From Oscillospiraceae bacterium (GTDB lineage: Bacteria > Bacillota > Clostridia > Oscillospirales > Oscillospiraceae), in NCBI GenBank assembly GCA_017395935.1, contig JAFQNL010000040.1, positions 1 through 52,397 of the forward strand: a stretch of 52,397 nt of DNA, given 5' to 3'. A model generated the notes under the pieces. That model worked only from the letters and a program-made list of their open reading frames with translations. It made no database searches and was not told where the DNA came from. This document shows positions 43,162-51,902 of the stretch, one piece after another (within the stretch, counting starts at the first letter, position 1; every line of letters begins with the position of its first letter). A program made the position numbers and the translations under genes.

Positions 43162-44481
43162 TTATTCCTGAGCCTGGGTGTCAGGGGTCTCGGTCTCCTC
43201 TTCGGTCTCCACCAGATCGGCGATCTCGGGAAGTTCCTCAGGGACCAGCTCCTTCTTGCCCCGCTTGCTCAGAGCGCGCTCGAGAGCCTCTTCGTCCAGA
43301 ACGTCCTGAGGATCCCGATAGGGAGTGGTGGGATAACGGTCGGCCTCATAGGCACGGCCACGGGCATAGCGGCGGACACCGATAGCGCCGGCGGCGCTGT
43401 CCCGGTTCTTCTTCTGAGCCAGCTTGACGGCCCGCTTGCCGCCCTTCTTCATCAGCTCTTCTTCCATAGCGGCCCGGCGGGCAGCGATCTCGGCCTTCTT
43501 GGCCTTCTCCTGCTCACGGGCTTCGGCAATCTTGGCCTTGCGCTGAGCGGCCTCGGCGGCAAAGCGCTTATTCAGGAACTTGGAGAAGATCACGTCCTGA
43601 ACGGCGGAGAAGACGGTGCTGGCAGCCATGTAGACGCACATACCGGCAGGCATGATGTAGCCAAACCAGAGGTACATGAGGGGCATAACAGCCATCATGC
43701 CCTTGTTGGGGTTGGCAGCGGGGGTCTCGTCAACCTTCTTCTTTTTCTTCTTGGCATCCTCTTCCTCGGTGACCTCGTTCTTGATCTGGTTGGTCTTGAG
43801 GGAGAACTGGGTGTAGAAGTAGTTGAGAACGGTAATGGCGATGGGGATCAGGAAGAGACCGATATGGGCCCAGTCAAAGGCGTCCCACTTCCAGAACTGC
43901 CAGCTGGGGATGGAGCCCAGATCCAGACCGAACAGGTCGAAGCTGATCAGCTGGAGCTTGTCAGCGGCCTCGCCCAGAGCGGAAGAGACGGCGTTATACA
44001 GGCCGCTGTCATGGTTCATGGCGCTCATGAGGGTGATCTCCTGATAGGAAATGCTGGTGCCCTCGGTGAGGACCAGACCGAAGTCGGCGGCGGCGTCCAT
44101 AGCGGTGGAAATGCTCTCTTCACTCAGGCAGAGCATGAAGCGCATGGGACGGCGGATGACCGAGTAAAGGCCGATCAGAACAGGCATGGGGAGCAGAGAC
44201 CAGAGGCAGCCGCCCATGGGGTTGACGCCCTGCTCTTCATAGAGCTTGGACAGCTCCATCTGGTAGCGCTGCTGATCTTTGCCATACTGCTTCTGGAGCC
44301 GGGCCTGCTCTTCCTGCAGAGCGTTCATCTGCATCATGCTCCGCTTACCCTTGTAGGACAGGGGGAAGAGGACCACCTTGGTCAGCAGGGTGAACAGAAT
44401 CAGAGCCAGGGCATAGCTGCCGCAGAAGTTGTAGATCCAGAGCAGGATCTTACCGAAGAATTCTAAGATGAAATCAAACAA
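43162..44481 (-). CDS. yidC: Membrane protein insertase YidC/OxaI
   Basis: A 439-residue insertase that helps membrane proteins fold, with or without SecYEG. It begins with the first helix FDFILEFFGKILLWIYNFCG and lacks a lipoprotein signal. The core has LALILFTLLTKVVLFPLSYK with the conserved Arg-bearing groove (KGKRSMMQMNALQEEQARLQ), NPMGGCLWSLLPMPVLIGLY, and FGYIMPAGMCVYMAASTVFS near the end. After residue about 310 there is a long charged C-terminal tail, some Lys-rich, ending in acidic repeats; such tails bind ribosomes or Jag. There are only 12 bp to jag. Confidence 0.93.
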   Translation of the reverse strand: MFDFILEFFGKILLWIYNFCGSYALALILFTLLTKVVLFPLSYKGKRSMMQMNALQEEQARLQKQYGKDQQRYQMELSKLYEEQGVNPMGGCLWSLLPMPVLIGLYSVIRRPMRFMLCLSEESISTAMDAAADFGLVLTEGTSISYQEITLMSAMNHDSGLYNAVSSALGEAADKLQLISFDLFGLDLGSIPSWQFWKWDAFDWAHIGLFLIPIAITVLNYFYTQFSLKTNQIKNEVTEEEDAKKKKKKVDETPAANPNKGMMAVMPLMYLWFGYIMPAGMCVYMAASTVFSAVQDVIFSKFLNKRFAAEAAQRKAKIAEAREQEKAKKAEIAARRAAMEEELMKKGGKRAVKLAQKKNRDSAAGAIGVRRYARGRAYEADRYPTTPYRDPQDVLDEEALERALSKRGKKELVPEELPEIADLVETEEETETPDTQAQE

Positions 44482-44549
44482 AGTGTGTTGCCTCCTCGTG
44501 TCAGGTCGATTTTCTGACGCATTAGCAGGTGGAAAGGTTCCTCCACCGA

Positions 44550-44768
44550 CTATGGCACAGGGTCATATTCGATGGATTTCTGCCGATGGAAGGGGTGACA
44601 CCTGGATAACCGTTTTGCTGCAAGGAGCGTTCCTTTGGCCGCGCCATATTTTTCCACCGCCTGCCGGGCATATTCCGAGCAGGAGGGGAGAAAGCGGCAG
44701 GAAGGAGGCCGCAGCGGGGAAATCTCCCGTTGATAGACGCGGATCGCTGATAAAATAAGCCGCTTCAA
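44550..44768 (-). CDS. yidD: Membrane protein insertion efficiency factor YidD
   Basis: A 72-residue protein whose start is probably TTG at 44768 (GGAGGAG upstream), overlapping the rnpA stop by 4 bases (TTGA). The in-frame sequence further upstream lies inside rnpA and is not part of it. The family core is complete: IRVYQREISPLRPPSCRFLP, SCSEYARQAVEKYG, and LSRCHPFH, with three conserved cysteines. It works with YidC, encoded 68 bp downstream. Confidence 0.9.
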   Translation of the reverse strand: MKRLILSAIRVYQREISPLRPPSCRFLPSCSEYARQAVEKYGAAKGTLLAAKRLSRCHPFHRQKSIEYDPVP

Positions 44769-45118
44769 GGTCTTTTCTCCTCCGGAGGGAGCAGACCCAG
44801 CTTCCGGGCCATCTTCTGAAAGTCCCGGTCCAGCTTCCAATAGTCTACCTGAGGAGCCCGAGCCCGGGCCACAATGACCAGATCCATGCCCCGCTTGAGC
44901 TCCAGCTCATGGAGCCGGTAAATCTCCCGGAGCCGGCGGCGGATCTTATTGCGCGTCACAGCATGACCCAGCTTGGTGCTCACAGTCAGACCCAGTCTGT
45001 TCTGATCCAGACGATTGGGCCGCCAGTAGAGGACCATAGTGGAGCAGGCAGCGAACTTGCCCCGGCTGTAAAGCCGGCGGAAATCTCGATTCAGTTTCAG
45101 AGAAACGGAATATTTCAC
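44765..45118 (-). CDS. rnpA: Ribonuclease P protein component
   Basis: A 117-residue basic protein that supports the RNase P RNA in trimming tRNA 5' ends. It begins MKYSVSLKLNRDFRRLYSRG, has the RNR motif as TRNKIRRRLREIYRLHE, and the central strand TMVLYWRPN. It lies second in the rpmH operon. The RNase P RNA gene itself is not in the window. Confidence 0.95.
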   Translation of the reverse strand: MKYSVSLKLNRDFRRLYSRGKFAACSTMVLYWRPNRLDQNRLGLTVSTKLGHAVTRNKIRRRLREIYRLHELELKRGMDLVIVARARAPQVDYWKLDRDFQKMARKLGLLPPEEKRP

Positions 45119-45228
45119 AGGAAAACGATCTCCTTTTGGATGGCGGGCGGTCCGTCCGTGTCATCCAATCGACAGTAGGGGGGGAAATGCGGCGTGGTAG
45201 GGAAAAGGGAGACAATTAGCTATGTTTT

Positions 45229-45277
45229 AGGGGTGGAAGATCATTCTTTGGCCCCGTGGCCCGGATCATCCACCCCT
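45229..45277. other. Hairpin between rpmH and rnpA
   Basis: AGGGGTGGA (45229-45237) pairs with TCCACCCCT (45269-45277), with a GC-rich 31-base loop. No T tract follows on the minus strand. It may help balance the large L34 demand against rnpA, by processing or partial termination. The 196-bp gap 45119-45314 holds no other feature. Confidence 0.5.
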
Positions 45278-45314
45278 GAAAAATCATGGCGCTATTTGTT
45301 TCCTTTGCCCTTCA

Positions 45315-45455
45315 TCAGTGGGTCAGACGGATACGACCCTTGGCACGACGGCGGGCCAGAACCTTGCGGCCGTTAGCGGTAGCCATTCTCTTGCGGAAAC
45401 CGTGGACCTTGGAACGATGAAGCTTCTTGGGCTGGTAGGTACGTTTGGTAGCCAT
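45315..45455 (-). CDS. rpmH: 50S ribosomal protein L34
   Basis: A 46-residue ribosomal protein. The minus strand from ATG 45455 reads [20 protein letters not shown] and then [20 protein letters not shown], ending RIRLTH, which is full-length L34. GGAGGT lies upstream. It is too short for many gene callers. It heads the rpmH-rnpA-yidD-yidC-jag operon and has a strong promoter. Confidence 0.97.
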   Translation of the reverse strand: MATKRTYQPKKLHRSKVHGFRKRMATANGRKVLARRRAKGRIRLTH

Positions 45456-45570
45456 AAATAACACCTCCGACTTTCATATTGCTCAACAAGCCGGACAGCG
45501 CCGGCCGTAGCTGACTGGTTTAGACGTGAGCGGGAGATGAGGGTACATTCCAACTCACAATGCAACAGAT

Positions 45571-45600
45571 ATTATAAACCAATCTTTTTGCTTATGTCAA
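45571..45600 (-). promoter_or_regulatory. Promoter of the rpmH operon
   Basis: TTGACA (45600-45595), an 18-base spacer and TATAAT (45576-45571) on the minus strand: consensus in both boxes. Confidence 0.85.
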
Positions 45601-45793
45601 CAGTATTTTACGCATTTTTAGAGAAAAAACTTGTGAGATTGGGTGGTTCAGCAGATAAAACACAATATCTTGTGTTGGAGGAAAGGGAAAATACTTGTCA
45701 AAGTCCCGGACTGCCTCCGGTCCGGGGACCGGCAGTTCCCTTCCTCCGCCGGAGATCCGGCCGGAGAGGAAGTAAAGACGGGCGCAGGAAGAG

Positions 45794-45839
45794 AAAAATC
45801 CCCTGCCCGCCTCCGTCCGGAAGTGAGCAGGGGGGATTT
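45794..45839 (-). terminator. Terminator of lepA, beyond the repeat array
   Basis: On the minus strand AAATCCCCCC-TGC (45839-45827) pairs with GCAGGGGATTT (45806-45796) and is followed by TTT. It lies after the 75-bp elements, so the elements are in the lepA 3' untranslated region unless they terminate first. Confidence 0.72.
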
Positions 45840-45860
45840 GATTCCAGTCTGAGACAGCGG

Positions 45861-45881
45861 CTATGCCGTCAGGGTGGCAGT
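45861..45881. repeat. Truncated copy (last 21 bp) of the 75-bp two-hairpin element
   Basis: Identical to the last 21 bp of the full elements (CTATGCCGTCAGGG then TGGCAGT). The left part is replaced by unrelated sequence. It is followed by the same 34-bp spacer as the next copy. Confidence 0.85.
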
Positions 45882-45915
45882 ACTTGTTACTGGGAATCTA
45901 ACTTCAATACTGCCA

Positions 45916-45990
45916 CCGCAGCGTTAAGAAAATATGCCGGTGGCATATTTTTAGCGTAGGCCCTGACGGCTATGCCGTCAGGGTGGCAGT
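45916..45990. repeat. 75-bp two-hairpin element, copy 1 (after lepA)
   Basis: The element begins CCGCAGCGTTAAG and ends GGGTGGCAGT. Hairpin I is AAAATATGCC-GGT-GGCATATTTT; hairpin II is CCCTGACGG-CTATG-CCGTCAGGG. It is separated from copy 2 by 34 bp that repeat the last codons of lepA; the full period is 109 bp. Confidence 0.95.
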
Positions 45991-46024
45991 ACTTGTTACT
46001 GGGAATCCAACTTCAATACTGCCA

Positions 46025-46099
46025 CCGCAGCGTTAAGAAAACGTGCCGGGGGCACGTTTTTAGCGTAGGCCCTGACGGCTATGCCGTCAGGGTGGCAGT
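46025..46099. repeat. 75-bp two-hairpin element, copy 2 (adjoining lepA)
   Basis: It differs from copy 1 only within hairpin I: stem bases TA and the opposing TA both become CG, keeping every pair (AAAACGTGCC-GGG-GGCACGTTTT), plus the loop. It ends 5 bp before the lepA stop codon's last base, so the lepA tail forms the next spacer. T-rich ends on both sides of hairpin I make it a plausible bidirectional terminator. Confidence 0.95.
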
Positions 46100-46104
46100 A
46101 CTTG

Positions 46105-47910
46105 TTACTGGGAATCTAACTTCAATACTGCCATGAACGCCTCGGTAGAGAGCTGAACGGTGCCCAGAGAGCGCATCTTCTTCTTTCCTCGCTTCTGCTT
46201 TTCCAGCAGCTTCTTCTTACGGGTGATATCGCCGCCGTAGCACTTGGCCAGAACGTCCTTCCGGACCGCCTTAACCGTCTCACGGGCGATAATCTTGCCG
46301 CCGATGGCCGCCTGAATGGGCACTTCGAACTGCTGTCGGGAGATATTCTCCTTCAGCTTCTCGCAGATCCGGCGGGCTCTGGCGTAGGCGTTGTCCTTAT
46401 GGGCGATAAAGCTGAGCGCGTCCACCTTGTCGCCGTTGAGGAGCAGATCCACCTTGACCAGATTACTGGGCTTGTACTCGCCCAGCTCATAGTCCAGAGA
46501 GGCGTAGCCTTTGGTATTGGCCTTGAGGGTATCGAAGAAGTCGTAAATGGTCTCGTTGAGGGGCATGGAGTAGTGGAGCTCCACCAGCTTGGAGTCCAGA
46601 TACTGCATATCCTTATACTCACCCCGGCGATTCTGGCAGATGGGCATAATATCGCCCACATAGTCGTTGGGGGTAATAATGGTCACGTTGACATAGGGCT
46701 CCTGGGCGTCCTTAATGGTGCCGGGATCGGGGTAGTTATGGGGGTTGTCCACCCGGATTACAGTGCCGTCGGTCTTGGTCACGTTATAGATAACGTTGGG
46801 CAGGGTGGTGACCAGATCCAGATCGAACTCCCGCTCCAGACGCTCCTGAATGACCTCCATATGGAGCAGGCCCAAAAAGCCGCAGCGGAAGCCAAAGCCC
46901 AGAGCGGCCGAGCTCTCCGGCTCAAAGACCAGAGAGGCGTCGTTGAGCTGGAGCTTTTCCAGTGCCTCCCGGAGATCGGGATACTTGGAGCCGTCCTCGG
47001 TATAGATACCGCAGTAAACCATGGGCTGGGCGGGCCGGTAGCCGGGAAGGGGCTCGGAGATGGGATTGGCGGCGGAGGTGACGGTATCGCCTACGCTGGT
47101 ATCCCGGACGTTTTTAATGCTGGCGGTGAAGTAGCCTACCTCGCCGGCGGTCAGCTCGCCGCAGGGGTCCATGCCGATGGGGAGCAGATGGCCGCATTCC
47201 AGTACCTTATAGGTGGCGCCGGAGGCCATCATCTTGACCTCGTCGCCCACCTTCAGCTTGCCGTCCATGAGCCGGACCAGCACCACAACGCCCTTATAGG
47301 CGTCGTATTGGCTGTCAAAGATAAGGGCCTTCAGGGGCGCGTCGGGGTCGCCGGAGGGGGCGGGGATATTGGCCACAATATCGTCCAGCACGGCGGGGAT
47401 ATTGATACCCGCCTTGGCGGAGATCTCCGGAGCGTCCTCGGCGGGCAGGCCGATAATATTCTCCACTTCCTCCTTCACCCGCTTGGGGTCGGCGGCAGGC
47501 AGGTCGATCTTATTGATAACCGGCAGGATCTCCAGCTCATGCTCCAGAGCCAGATAGGTATTGGCCAGCGTCTGGGCCTCAACGCCCTGACTGGCGTCCA
47601 CCACCAGAACCGCGCCCTCACAGGCGGCCAGAGAGCGGCTGACCTCATAGTTGAAGTCCACGTGGCCCGGGGTGTCGATCAGGTTGAGCAGGTACTCTTC
47701 CCCGTCAGGGGCGGTGTAGTTGAGGGTAATGGCCCGGGCCTTGATGGTAATACCCCGCTCCTGCTCCAGCTCCATATTGTCCAGCAGCTGGCTGGACATC
47801 TCACGTTCGGAGACAGCGCCGCAGAGCTCAATCAGCCGGTCTGACAGCGTGGATTTACCGTGGTCAATGTGGGCGATAATGGAGAAATTACGAATGTTGC
47901 TTTGTTTCAT
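46105..47910 (-). CDS. lepA: Elongation factor 4 (LepA)
   Basis: A 601-residue translational GTPase. G1 is [21 protein letters not shown]3 [20 protein letters not shown] and G4 [10 protein letters not shown]. The LepA-specific C-terminal domain follows ([60 protein letters not shown]). The usual C-terminal end is present but the final residues KLDSQ lie within the 34-bp segment that is also repeated between downstream 75-bp elements, so the element probably inserted at or near the stop codon. It back-translocates or remodels stalled ribosomes; precise role is debated. Confidence 0.96.
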   Translation of the reverse strand: MKQSNIRNFSIIAHIDHGKSTLSDRLIELCGAVSEREMSSQLLDNMELEQERGITIKARAITLNYTAPDGEEYLLNLIDTPGHVDFNYEVSRSLAACEGAVLVVDASQGVEAQTLANTYLALEHELEILPVINKIDLPAADPKRVKEEVENIIGLPAEDAPEISAKAGINIPAVLDDIVANIPAPSGDPDAPLKALIFDSQYDAYKGVVVLVRLMDGKLKVGDEVKMMASGATYKVLECGHLLPIGMDPCGELTAGEVGYFTASIKNVRDTSVGDTVTSAANPISEPLPGYRPAQPMVYCGIYTEDGSKYPDLREALEKLQLNDASLVFEPESSAALGFGFRCGFLGLLHMEVIQERLEREFDLDLVTTLPNVIYNVTKTDGTVIRVDNPHNYPDPGTIKDAQEPYVNVTIITPNDYVGDIMPICQNRRGEYKDMQYLDSKLVELHYSMPLNETIYDFFDTLKANTKGYASLDYELGEYKPSNLVKVDLLLNGDKVDALSFIAHKDNAYARARRICEKLKENISRQQFEVPIQAAIGGKIIARETVKAVRKDVLAKCYGGDITRKKKLLEKQKRGKKKMRSLGTVQLSTEAFMAVLKLDSQ

Positions 47911-48037
47911 AACAGCACTCCTAAATAATAATAGGCAAGCGATCCGCTCTGTCGGTGGGGCGTACAGGCTGTATGGGCAGTAAACTCCTGCCGCGGGCGG
48001 AGTTTGGCTCCGCCGGGAAAGAAAAGGGGGACCGGTC

Positions 48038-48736
48038 TCAGAATCCCTTCTTCCGGACCAGAGCGTCCTCGCTCAGATGGCCGGCAATCCGCCGGCTGCA
48101 CTCTTCGCTCAGCTCCAGAAAGACGGGATAGGAGGCCGGATAGTCCCGGGCCAGAGTCTCCTCCGACAGGTCGGGGAAGGGTCGGGACTGAAGACTGTGG
48201 TTGGTCAGTTCCAGATCGTACCGGCTCCGGCAGAGCTGGAGTTCAGCCTCGGCCAGACCAGCCTGAAAGGCCTCGTCGGGCAGAGAGGGCAGGGGCCGGT
48301 TCTCAGAGATACCGGCCGTCAGGCGGAGCCGGCGGATCAGCTGATAGAGTCCGGTGGACAGATAGCGGCTGGCAGCGTTGAGCAGACTGGGATTTTCCGT
48401 CCGGCTGAGCAGGTCGAAAAAGAGGACCAGAGAGCTGATAATGGGCTTGGAGGCGGAGGCGGCCTGACGGCGCTCCCGGGCCCGGTCGGAGAGAAGGGTG
48501 GTGGGCGCCTGAACAACGATACCGTCCCGGTCCATGGTCCGGCCCAGCAGATAGTCGGCGCTGACATGGTAAAAGTCACAGGCCCGGGTGACAAACTGGA
48601 GACCGGGCTCCCGGATTCCGTTTTCATAGTGGCTGAGCAGAGCCTGGCTGATCCCCAGTGCCTCGGCGGCAGCCCGCTGGCTGATTTTCTTCTCCCGGCG
48701 GAGCTGGGAGAGAGTACGGCCAAAATCCTGATTCAT
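48038..48736 (-). CDS. XRE-family helix-turn-helix regulator
   Basis: A 232-residue protein. Residues 1-65 form a Cro/C1-type DNA-binding domain ([25 protein letters not shown] is the recognition part, read as two segments), followed by [14 protein letters not shown]. The remaining 165 residues are mostly helical with no domain I recognise, perhaps for dimerisation or sensing. Ribosome-site GAGGAG lies 13 bases upstream of the ATG, and TATAAT overlaps the start region, so the transcript may have a very short leader. It lies just upstream of lepA in the same direction, without a shared function being evident. Confidence 0.82.
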   Translation of the reverse strand: MNQDFGRTLSQLRREKKISQRAAAEALGISQALLSHYENGIREPGLQFVTRACDFYHVSADYLLGRTMDRDGIVVQAPTTLLSDRARERRQAASASKPIISSLVLFFDLLSRTENPSLLNAASRYLSTGLYQLIRRLRLTAGISENRPLPSLPDEAFQAGLAEAELQLCRSRYDLELTNHSLQSRPFPDLSEETLARDYPASYPVFLELSEECSRRIAGHLSEDALVRKKGF

Positions 48737-49097
48737 ATTATATCATGCACTCCTCGTGTTTGAAAACAAGTGAACTAGAAAAAACGCGGCCCCTTTTCCA
48801 ACCTGTCTCCCAGAGTCAGCCCCACAGGAAAAGCAGGGAAAAAAAGACCGGATAATCTGGCATCGGGGAAAGAATATCTCTCCCCCGCCGAAAAACGAAC
48901 AGTAATATGATAACCAACTGTATTCAAAAAAGCAAGAAGAAGTTTGTTCTGATGCTCGTTAAAAAGTTATCAAGTTACATTTGAACAAAAGAGAGCTATA
49001 ACCTATTGCAATTTTTAGAGAGAAGTGATAAATTTATAGGAGACTATGTCCGCGCAGACTCTGTGCGAATGCAAAATACTGTTAGGAGGTAACTGAC
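48737..49097 (+). promoter_or_regulatory. A/T-rich divergent region between the XRE gene and pta
   Basis: No gene is seen. It is clearly A/T-richer than the flanking genes. For pta a weak promoter, TTGCAA (49006-49011), 17 bases, TAAATT (49029-49034), is possible. No palindrome or repeat of note was found, apart from an A-rich tract near 48925-48945. Confidence 0.4.
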
Positions 49098-50090
49098 ATG
49101 GCATTTGGTTTCGGTTCCATGATCGCTCAGCTGAAGAAAAACCCCAAGACTATCGTATTTACCGAGGGTACTGACCCCCGTATTCTGGAGGCTTCCTCCC
49201 GTCTGCTGGCCAGCACCTTCCTCACCCCCATCCTCATCGGTAAGGCAGAGGATATCTTCAGCGCCGCCGAAGAGGCTGGCTATAATGTCCGCGGTGCCAC
49301 CATTATTGACCCGGAAAACTATGACCGGTTCGACGAGATGGTAGAGATTTTCTGCCAGCTGCGCAAGAGCAAGGGCATGACCCCTGAGAAGGCCGCCCCC
49401 ATCCTCCGTCAGGCCAACTACTTCGGTACCATGCTGGTCAAGATGGGCGTTGCCGACTCCCTGCTGGGCGGCGCTACTTATTCTACCGCCGATACCGTCC
49501 GTCCCGCTCTGCAGATCATCAAGACTAAGCCCGGCTATGAGAGCGTCTCCTCCTGCTTCATTCTGGTCCGTGCTTCCGCCTCCGGTGAGAACGAGGTTCT
49601 GGCCTTTGGTGACTGCGCCATCAATATCCATCCCACTGCCAAGCAGATCGCTGAGACCGGCGTCTACTGCGCCGAGTGCGGCAAGATCTTCGGTATTGAT
49701 CCCAAGGTGGCCTTCCTGAGCTTCTCCACCCACGGCTCCGGCAAGGACCCTGACGTGGACAAGATGCGCGAGGCCACCCGTATGGCCAAGGCCATGGCTC
49801 CTGAACTGGCCATTGACGGCGAGCTCCAGTTTGACGCCGCCGTTTCTCCCCGTGTGGCAATGACCAAGTGCCCCGGCTCCAAGGTGGCCGGCCACGCCAA
49901 CGTCTTCATCTTCCCCGACATCAACGCCGGCAATATCGGCTACAAGATTGCCCAGCGTATGGGTAACTTCGACGCCTATGGCCCCATCCTGCTGGGTCTG
50001 AACGCACCCATCAACGACCTGTCCCGGGGCTGCAACGGTATGGAGGTCTACTCCATGGCCATTATCACCGCCGCTCTGGCCAACCAGTAA
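49098..50090 (+). CDS. pta: Phosphate acetyltransferase
   Basis: A 330-residue enzyme that converts acetyl-CoA and phosphate to acetyl-phosphate, the first step in ATP-yielding acetate formation with acetate kinase. It has the Pta_PTB core: TIVFTEGTDPRILEASSRLL, ADSLLGGATYSTADTVRPAL, SFSTHGSGKDPDVDKMREAT, GELQFDAAVSPRVAMTKCPG and FIFPDINAGNIGYKIAQRMG. The lone short form lacks the N-terminal DRTGG and P-loop domains of E. coli Pta, as usual in Clostridia. AGGAGGT precedes the ATG. No ackA follows. Confidence 0.95.
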   Translation: MAFGFGSMIAQLKKNPKTIVFTEGTDPRILEASSRLLASTFLTPILIGKAEDIFSAAEEAGYNVRGATIIDPENYDRFDEMVEIFCQLRKSKGMTPEKAAPILRQANYFGTMLVKMGVADSLLGGATYSTADTVRPALQIIKTKPGYESVSSCFILVRASASGENEVLAFGDCAINIHPTAKQIAETGVYCAECGKIFGIDPKVAFLSFSTHGSGKDPDVDKMREATRMAKAMAPELAIDGELQFDAAVSPRVAMTKCPGSKVAGHANVFIFPDINAGNIGYKIAQRMGNFDAYGPILLGLNAPINDLSRGCNGMEVYSMAIITAALANQ

Positions 50091-50107
50091 GATCTGTCCT
50101 CTTGTTT

Positions 50108-50141
50108 CGGTGTCCTCCTGTCCGGAGGGCACCGTTTTTTT
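50108..50141 (+). terminator. Terminator after pta
   Basis: CGGTGTCCTCC (50108-50118) pairs with GGAGGGCACCG (50124-50134; one G-U), then T7. Confidence 0.9.
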
Positions 50142-50157
50142 GCGCCCCGGCCCGGAA

Positions 50158-50201
50158 CGAAAGAAGGGGAGACAGCCGGTCAGAGATCGACTGTCTCCCC
50201 C
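50158..50201 (-). terminator. Terminator after the HD-domain gene
   Basis: Stem GGGGAGACAG (50167-50176) with CTGTCTCCCC (50192-50201); the minus strand continues TTCTTTC. Confidence 0.72.
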
Positions 50202-50230
50202 AGAGGGCAGGGACATGGATGGGAGCGGGC

Positions 50231-50812
50231 TCAGGCCTCGCCCTCCAGAAAATAGGTGGCCTCCATATCGGCAACCGACAGGGCAAAGGCCAGGGGATAC
50301 ATCTGGAAGGCCTTGCCCACGGCGTTCTTCTCCTCGCTGCCGGAGAAACCCATATGATAGCGGATGGCAAAGGCCTCCTCCCGGGTCAGACGGAGAAAGC
50401 CGTTGACCACGTAGACGCTCTTCTCCCCGTGGCCATAGGGCATGGGGTCTTCAAACTGGTAGGAGGGGACCTGAGTCCAGCGTCCGTCCTCCCCCTTGAC
50501 GTTGCGCATGGTCTGCTTATAGCAGCCGATCTTGCACAGGTCATGGAGCAGGGCGACGATGGCGATCGACTCCTCCGAATACTCCAGGCCGTAGAGCTCG
50601 GCTACCCGCTCCCGGCAGAGATAGTCGGACAGACAGTGGTAGACGTTCAGACTGTGCTCGCAGAGACCGCCCTCGTAGGCCCCATGATACCGGGCGGAGG
50701 CAGGGGCGGTAAAAAAGTCGCTCTTATTGCACAGATAGTCCAGCAGAGCGTCAGCGCCCTTGCGCTGGATCTTCTCCTGAAAGATTTCGATAAATTCTTC
50801 CTTGCAGGACAT
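50231..50812 (-). CDS. HD-domain protein, probable phosphohydrolase
   Basis: A 193-residue protein with an HD-type metal-binding site: HGAYEGGLCEHSLNVYHCLS contributes the first histidine region and IVALLHDLCKIGCYK the HD pair, with a further His in GHGEKSVYVVNGFLRLTREE and in IRYHMGFSG. This matches the metal-dependent HD phosphohydrolase layout (nucleotide or cyclic-dinucleotide phosphatases). The target nucleotide is not readable. ATG 50812 has AAGGAGG about 8 bases upstream. It has its own extended -10 promoter and terminator, so it is monocistronic. Confidence 0.8.
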   Translation of the reverse strand: MSCKEEFIEIFQEKIQRKGADALLDYLCNKSDFFTAPASARYHGAYEGGLCEHSLNVYHCLSDYLCRERVAELYGLEYSEESIAIVALLHDLCKIGCYKQTMRNVKGEDGRWTQVPSYQFEDPMPYGHGEKSVYVVNGFLRLTREEAFAIRYHMGFSGSEEKNAVGKAFQMYPLAFALSVADMEATYFLEGEA

Positions 50813-50844
50813 GATACTTGTCCTCCTTTTTTGATTCTGCCCCG

Positions 50845-50853
50845 ATTATAGCA
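50845..50853 (-). promoter_or_regulatory. Extended -10 promoter for the HD-domain gene
   Basis: TGC-TATAAT on the minus strand (50853-50845), inside the 16-mer GAAAGTATGCTATAAT shared with the AraC-family gene's promoter. The -35 region (CTGTCA, 18 bp upstream) is poor. Confidence 0.55.
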
Positions 50854-50988
50854 TACTTTCCGTCCCATTGACAGGACAGACCGGCTATTTTTCCCCCATA
50901 TTTTCCATCTCTCCGGCTCTTTTCTTCTCTGGCGGGCCGTGGTATACTATATAGGCTGAGAACTTATGCCACGGAAGTGATGATATAC

Positions 50989-51714
50989 ATGAAAAAGACC
51001 CTGCGCGCCCTGATCCCCCTCTTTCTGGGTCTGATCTGCGGGCTCTTTCGCCGGACCATCTGGAGCGTTACCTATGACCCGGCTACCCAGCTGATCACCG
51101 AGCCAGAGCTCCCCGGTCTGTCCCACGGGCTGATGGTGGTGTCAGTGCTTATTGTGGTGCTGCTGGTGATCAAGAACTGGCCGGAGGGCCGGGAGATGGC
51201 GTCCCCCTACCCTGCCCGAACCCCCTTCCATAGAATCTGCCGGCTGGCGGCCGGCGGGATTGGGCTGGTGTCCGGCCTGATGATGGGGGCAGAGCAGCTC
51301 TCCCATCAGCCTCTGGCCCTGATCGCCCTGCTCATGTGCCTGTTTCAGACGGCGGCCGGCGGGTCAATGGTGCTGATGGGACTGGACCGGAAGGCGAAGG
51401 GGAAGAACTATTCCACGCTGCTGCTGGTGCCCTCCTTCTGCTGCTGCTACTGGATGGTGGCATTTTACCATGTCTTTGGCTCCCATCCCCATGCCGAAAC
51501 CTATCTGTACCCCATTCTGGCCGGTATTCTGGTCATGTTCTGCTGGATCTTCTATGCCGGATTCCACTTCCGGCCGGGAGAGAGCCGGAAGTTTGCTCTG
51601 GCCTGGGCGCTGCTCATGCTGGTCATGCCCTCCGCCCTCACCGCTCCTCTCACCATCCCCTATCAGCTCAGTCTGCTGGCCCAGCTGGTCTGGTTCCTGC
51701 CGGTTATGATCTGA
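50989..51714 (+). CDS. Integral membrane protein of unknown function
   Basis: A 241-residue protein with about seven membrane helices; I chose ATG 50989 (MKKTLRALIPLFLGLICGLF), though an ATG nine bases earlier is possible. The helices are near residues 6-22, 50-66, 88-103, 112-130, 143-165, 172-190 and 200-240. The cysteine run FCCCYWMVAFYHVFG in the fifth helix and a short periplasmic His-rich loop (GSHPHAETYLY) are notable. It resembles proteins annotated only as hypothetical in Oscillospirales, by recollection. It has its own terminator. Confidence 0.6.
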   Translation: MKKTLRALIPLFLGLICGLFRRTIWSVTYDPATQLITEPELPGLSHGLMVVSVLIVVLLVIKNWPEGREMASPYPARTPFHRICRLAAGGIGLVSGLMMGAEQLSHQPLALIALLMCLFQTAAGGSMVLMGLDRKAKGKNYSTLLLVPSFCCCYWMVAFYHVFGSHPHAETYLYPILAGILVMFCWIFYAGFHFRPGESRKFALAWALLMLVMPSALTAPLTIPYQLSLLAQLVWFLPVMI

Positions 51715-51734
51715 AGAGACGTGAAGCCTGTTCA

Positions 51735-51768
51735 GCCGCCCTCCTTTCCGGAGGGCGGCTTGTTTTTT
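51735..51768 (+). terminator. Terminator after the membrane protein
   Basis: GCCGCCCTCC (51735-51744) pairs with GGAGGGCGGC (51750-51759), followed by TTGTTTTTT. Confidence 0.88.
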
Positions 51769-51813
51769 GGAGGGAAGTCAGGTTGGGATGCCCGTCTTGA
51801 GGTCTGGTCAGAA

Positions 51814-51845
51814 GAGAAAAAGGGCACTCCCGAAGGAGTGCCCTT
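51814..51845 (-). terminator. Terminator A (outer copy), downstream of the gap remnant
   Basis: AAGGGCACTCC (51820-51830) pairs with GGAGTGCCCTT (51835-51845), loop CGAA; minus strand T-rich tail. Its stem differs from the copy at 52045-52070 but its surroundings are similar. Confidence 0.85.
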
Positions 51846-51850
51846 GAAAA

Positions 51851-51902
51851 CGCTATACCTAACAGTACGGCAAAGACTTGGAGATTAGCCCAGCTCAGCG
51901 AA
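51851..51902. repeat. Diverged duplicate of the gap 3' end and untranslated region
   Basis: The last 19 bases (51884-51902) are identical to the gap 3' end at 52110-52128. The 33 bases before them are similar to 52076-52109 with substitutions and short gaps. It looks like the end of a second gap copy or of a duplicated 3' region. Confidence 0.75.

Noticed and set aside
45537-45959. 140-codon plus-strand frame between rpmH and lepA
   Set aside because: It crosses the rpmH promoter, the lepA terminator and the repeat array, with no ribosome site or domain.
45916-46099. Integron attC sites
   Set aside because: The elements are structured, but conserved GTTRRRY/RYYYAAC core sites are not present and no integrase or gene cassettes are seen.
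45861-46133. CRISPR-like array
   Set aside because: The repeat units are 75 bp with internal hairpins, the spacers are identical copies of the lepA tail, and there are no cas genes.
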